Below, one piece after another: positions 5,611 through 7,287 of a stretch of DNA of 7,287 nt. The stretch comes from SAR116 cluster bacterium (GTDB taxonomy: Bacteria; Pseudomonadota; Alphaproteobacteria; Puniceispirillales; Puniceispirillaceae). Position numbers and translations under genes: made by a program. The first letter of the stretch is position 1; each line of letters starts with the position of its first letter. The stretch spans positions 1 through 7,287 of the forward strand of contig PBLR01000011.1 in assembly GCA_002722385.1 (NCBI GenBank), in the 5' to 3' direction. The notes beneath the pieces were generated by a model, which saw nothing but the letters and a program-made list of their open reading frames with translations, searched no databases and was not told the DNA's origin.

Positions 5611-6606
5611 TTACTGCCAGTTGCTGACCATATTACAGGCAATGTCAAAGGCTGCGGTCATGGCTTTTACATCTGCTGTGCCTGAACCGGCGATATCAAA
5701 GGCGGTACCATGTGCCGGGGTGGTGACCGGAAACGGAATACCGCCCTGAACGGTGACGCCGCGGTCAAAGCCCATCAGTTTCAGCGCGATCTGGCCCTGA
5801 TCATGATACATGGTGATAATACCATCCACATCACCAGCCTTGGCTTTCAAAAAGACCGTATCAGACGGCCAGGGGCCATCCACATTTACCTGTTCTGACT
5901 GCAGGGCTTGCACCGCAGGGGTGATGACATCAATTTCCTCGCAGCCGAAATTGCCATTATCCCCTGCATGCGGATTCAGGGCTGCAACAGACAGGCGCGG
6001 CCGGCTCAACCCAGAGCGGCGCAGCGTTTTGTCAATCAGATGCACCGCCTCAGAGATACGGTGATCTGTGATATAGTCTGGCACGTCTTTCAGCGCGATA
6101 TGGCTGGACACCCGGCTGGTCCACACCCCGTCAAGTGTGTTCAGCTCAGATATATAGGTCTCAACACCCAGAAATTCAGCCATATAATGCAGTTCATCCT
6201 CATGGCCGAGACCAGCTTCAATCAGGGCCGCCTTGTTGAACGGGCCAAAGGTGATGGCATCAATAACCCCGTCTCTGGCCAGCTCAAGCGCGCAATTCAG
6301 ATTGGCTAAGGCAGACTGACCATTGGCAAGGGTGACATCTGCAATGCTCACCTCATCCTCAGTGATGGTCTGCCGGTCAAAATGGGCATAACCCTCACCG
6401 GTGGTCCAGTCACCATCTTGCGGCTGGCACGCGCGCATATTATAATGTGCATCTGCCTGTTGCATGCCTTGGGTGAACAGATGACCATCCCCGATCAGCA
6501 GAATATCAGCTTTCTCAGCGGTGTCTTCTTTGCTCAGCAGCTTTGCGATCAGTTCAGGGCCAATGCCGCCCGGGTCACCTGGAATAATGCCAATTTTAGG
6601 CTTCAT
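5611..6606 (-). CDS. PdxA-family NAD-dependent dehydrogenase, atypical substrate pocket
   Basis: This 331-residue relative of 4-hydroxythreonine-4-phosphate dehydrogenase would oxidize a hydroxyacid with NAD and often decarboxylate it. Numbered from the GTG one codon upstream, landmarks are GDPGGIGPE (11-19), GPFNKAAL (122-129), SSHIALKDVPDY (168-179), NPHAGDNGNFGCEE (212-225), GPWPSDTVF (245-253) and MYHDQGQIALK (267-277). Metal ligands H170, H213 and H269 are kept, with spacings close to E. coli PdxA (166, 211, 266). H136 and K277 are also kept, but E. coli substrate residues Thr137, Asn283 and Arg292 are replaced by Glu137, Thr286 and Val295. The usual TLGLPxxRTS..HGT segment reads VQGGIPFPVTTPAHGT. 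It is therefore probably a catabolic paralogue rather than the vitamin B6 enzyme; known relatives act on D-threonate 4-phosphate or on terephthalate cis-diol. AGAAGGA lies 10 bases before the chosen ATG and 7 before the GTG at 6609, so the start is uncertain by one codon. Confidence 0.87.
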   Translation of the reverse strand: MKPKIGIIPGDPGGIGPELIAKLLSKEDTAEKADILLIGDGHLFTQGMQQADAHYNMRACQPQDGDWTTGEGYAHFDRQTITEDEVSIADVTLANGQSALANLNCALELARDGVIDAITFGPFNKAALIEAGLGHEDELHYMAEFLGVETYISELNTLDGVWTSRVSSHIALKDVPDYITDHRISEAVHLIDKTLRRSGLSRPRLSVAALNPHAGDNGNFGCEEIDVITPAVQALQSEQVNVDGPWPSDTVFLKAKAGDVDGIITMYHDQGQIALKLMGFDRGVTVQGGIPFPVTTPAHGTAFDIAGSGTADVKAMTAAFDIACNMVSNWQ

Positions 6607-6616
6607 CACTTACATA

Positions 6617-6623
6617 TCCTTCT
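6617..6623 (-). promoter_or_regulatory. Shine-Dalgarno of the pdxA-like gene
   Basis: Read on the minus strand this is AGAAGGA, in the 18-base gap after the GntR stop codon. It serves either of two adjacent starts, GTG (6609-6607) or ATG (6606-6604), and shows that the pdxA-like gene is translated from a message continuing from the regulator gene. Confidence 0.6.
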
Positions 6624-6624
6624 G

Positions 6625-7287
6625 TTACTCATCGTTCGTTTGATCAGCCTCAAAGGCCAGTTTTATATTCTCTACCGCGCTGTGCAGATGGTCGCGCAAT
6701 TCCCGGGCGGTGTCATCAGGGTTTCTGGCCAGAAGCGCATCAGTGATCCGTTGATGCTGGGCCAGGGTCTGGGTGCGTTTCAGGCGCATGCGTGACGACA
6801 CAAACCGGGCCCGGAACAGCCGCCGGTTATATTGTTTATGGGTTTCAATCAGCGGGATATTCGCGCTCGTCTGAACGATGCTGCTGTGAAACTGCATATC
6901 AAGTTCGAAAAAATTCAGCGCGGCTTCTGTATCAGACGTGTCCTGCATTTTTTCGTTAAGCACACTGATGTCTTGTAATTGATTATCTGTGGCCACTGTA
7001 CAAGCCAGCTCGCCGCCTAACGCTTCTAATGAGCCGATGACAGCCAGATACTGGCAGATATCCTCAATTGTCGGGTTGGCCACATACGGACGGCGTGTGG
7101 CGGTATATTCAATCAGCCCTTCTGTCTCCAGCAATCGCATCGCTTCACGCATGGGCGTTCTGCTGATCCCCAGCAATTCAGCCAGGTCACGTTCGGGAAT
7201 AGATGTGCCCGGGGCCAGCTTTTCCAGCAGGATCAGTTCACGCAGGGTGTCTGCGGTCTCTTCTCCCAGTGATTTGCGTGTCTTCAC
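6625..7287 (-). CDS. GntR-family transcriptional regulator, FadR/FCD subfamily (5' end at or beyond window edge)
   Basis: The 220 visible residues give an almost complete FCD-type GntR repressor. The N-terminal winged helix-turn-helix covers about 8-70: LAPGTSIPERDLAELLGIS (24-42), then the recognition segment SRTPMREAMRLLETEGLIE (42-60) and the wing TRRPYVAN. The C-terminal all-helical ligand-sensing FCD domain covers about 75-212. It carries the usual metal-binding set: D130 and H134 (FELDMQFH), H178 (AQHQRI) and H200 or H202 (DHLH). Such sensors bind small carboxylates through this metal. The frame reaches the window edge at a GTG codon; the true start may be that codon or a few codons outside. 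The gene heads the apparent operon with the pdxA-like gene (18-bp gap) and the enolase-superfamily gene. It probably controls this operon and, by inference, tctCBA through the site near 1363-1386. Confidence 0.88.
   Translation of the reverse strand: MKTRKSLGEETADTLRELILLEKLAPGTSIPERDLAELLGISRTPMREAMRLLETEGLIEYTATRRPYVANPTIEDICQYLAVIGSLEALGGELACTVATDNQLQDISVLNEKMQDTSDTEAALNFFELDMQFHSSIVQTSANIPLIETHKQYNRRLFRARFVSSRMRLKRTQTLAQHQRITDALLARNPDDTARELRDHLHSAVENIKLAFEADQTNDE

Noticed and set aside
5908..6309. Plus-strand frames of 84-137 codons opposite the pdxA-like gene and the regulator
   Set aside because: All are antisense to genes with strong motifs and resemble no protein I know.
1..7287. CRISPR arrays, tRNA or rRNA genes, insertion sequences, tandem repeats
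   Set aside because: No regularly spaced direct repeats, cloverleaf sequences, transposase motifs or terminal inverted repeats were seen on reading both strands.

Overview
The window looks like chromosomal DNA from an alphaproteobacterium. G+C is roughly half by eye, genes are tightly packed, and the families present (tripartite tricarboxylate (TTT) transporter, FCD-type GntR regulator, PdxA-like dehydrogenase, enolase-superfamily enzyme) are common in heterotrophic, often marine, members of that class. A SAR116-like marine lineage would fit, but this is an impression from gene content and base composition and cannot be proven from 7.3 kb. No rRNA, tRNA, CRISPR array, insertion sequence or phage gene is visible.

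Layout. Positions 1-195 (+) hold the last 64 codons of a sugar-phosphate isomerase/epimerase-like TIM-barrel protein. Facing it, 213-1187 (-) encodes a membrane fatty-acid desaturase with three histidine boxes, similar to the rhizobitoxine-desaturase-like group. A 215-bp divergent intergenic region (1188-1402) holds a small hairpin, a candidate sigma70 promoter and a candidate GntR-type operator. Next come tctC, tctB and tctA (1403-4431, +), a complete TTT importer: periplasmic binding protein, small membrane subunit and large membrane subunit. A strong intrinsic terminator hairpin lies between tctC and tctB. The minus strand then carries a three-gene run, transcribed from the right edge leftwards: an FCD-type GntR regulator (6625-7287), a PdxA-like dehydrogenase (5611-6606) and a mandelate racemase/muconate lactonizing enzyme (MR/MLE) family protein (4435-5562). 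This run ends 3 bp from the end of tctA, so importer and enzyme operons converge tail to tail.

How the genes may work together (inference). The set resembles a catabolic cassette for a small carboxylate such as an acid sugar or hydroxyacid. TctC would capture it in the periplasm, TctAB would import it, the enolase-superfamily enzyme would dehydrate or isomerize it, the PdxA-like enzyme would oxidize and possibly decarboxylate a hydroxyacid intermediate, and the GntR protein would sense substrate or product. The substrate is unknown. Both enzymes depart from the textbook catalytic or substrate-binding residues of their families, so the pathway may not be one already described. The desaturase has no obvious link to this pathway.

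Several starts needed a decision. tctC and tctB each have a longer upstream in-frame start, and both are rejected: the downstream ATGs have good Shine-Dalgarno sequences, and the long tctB version would run through the terminator hairpin.
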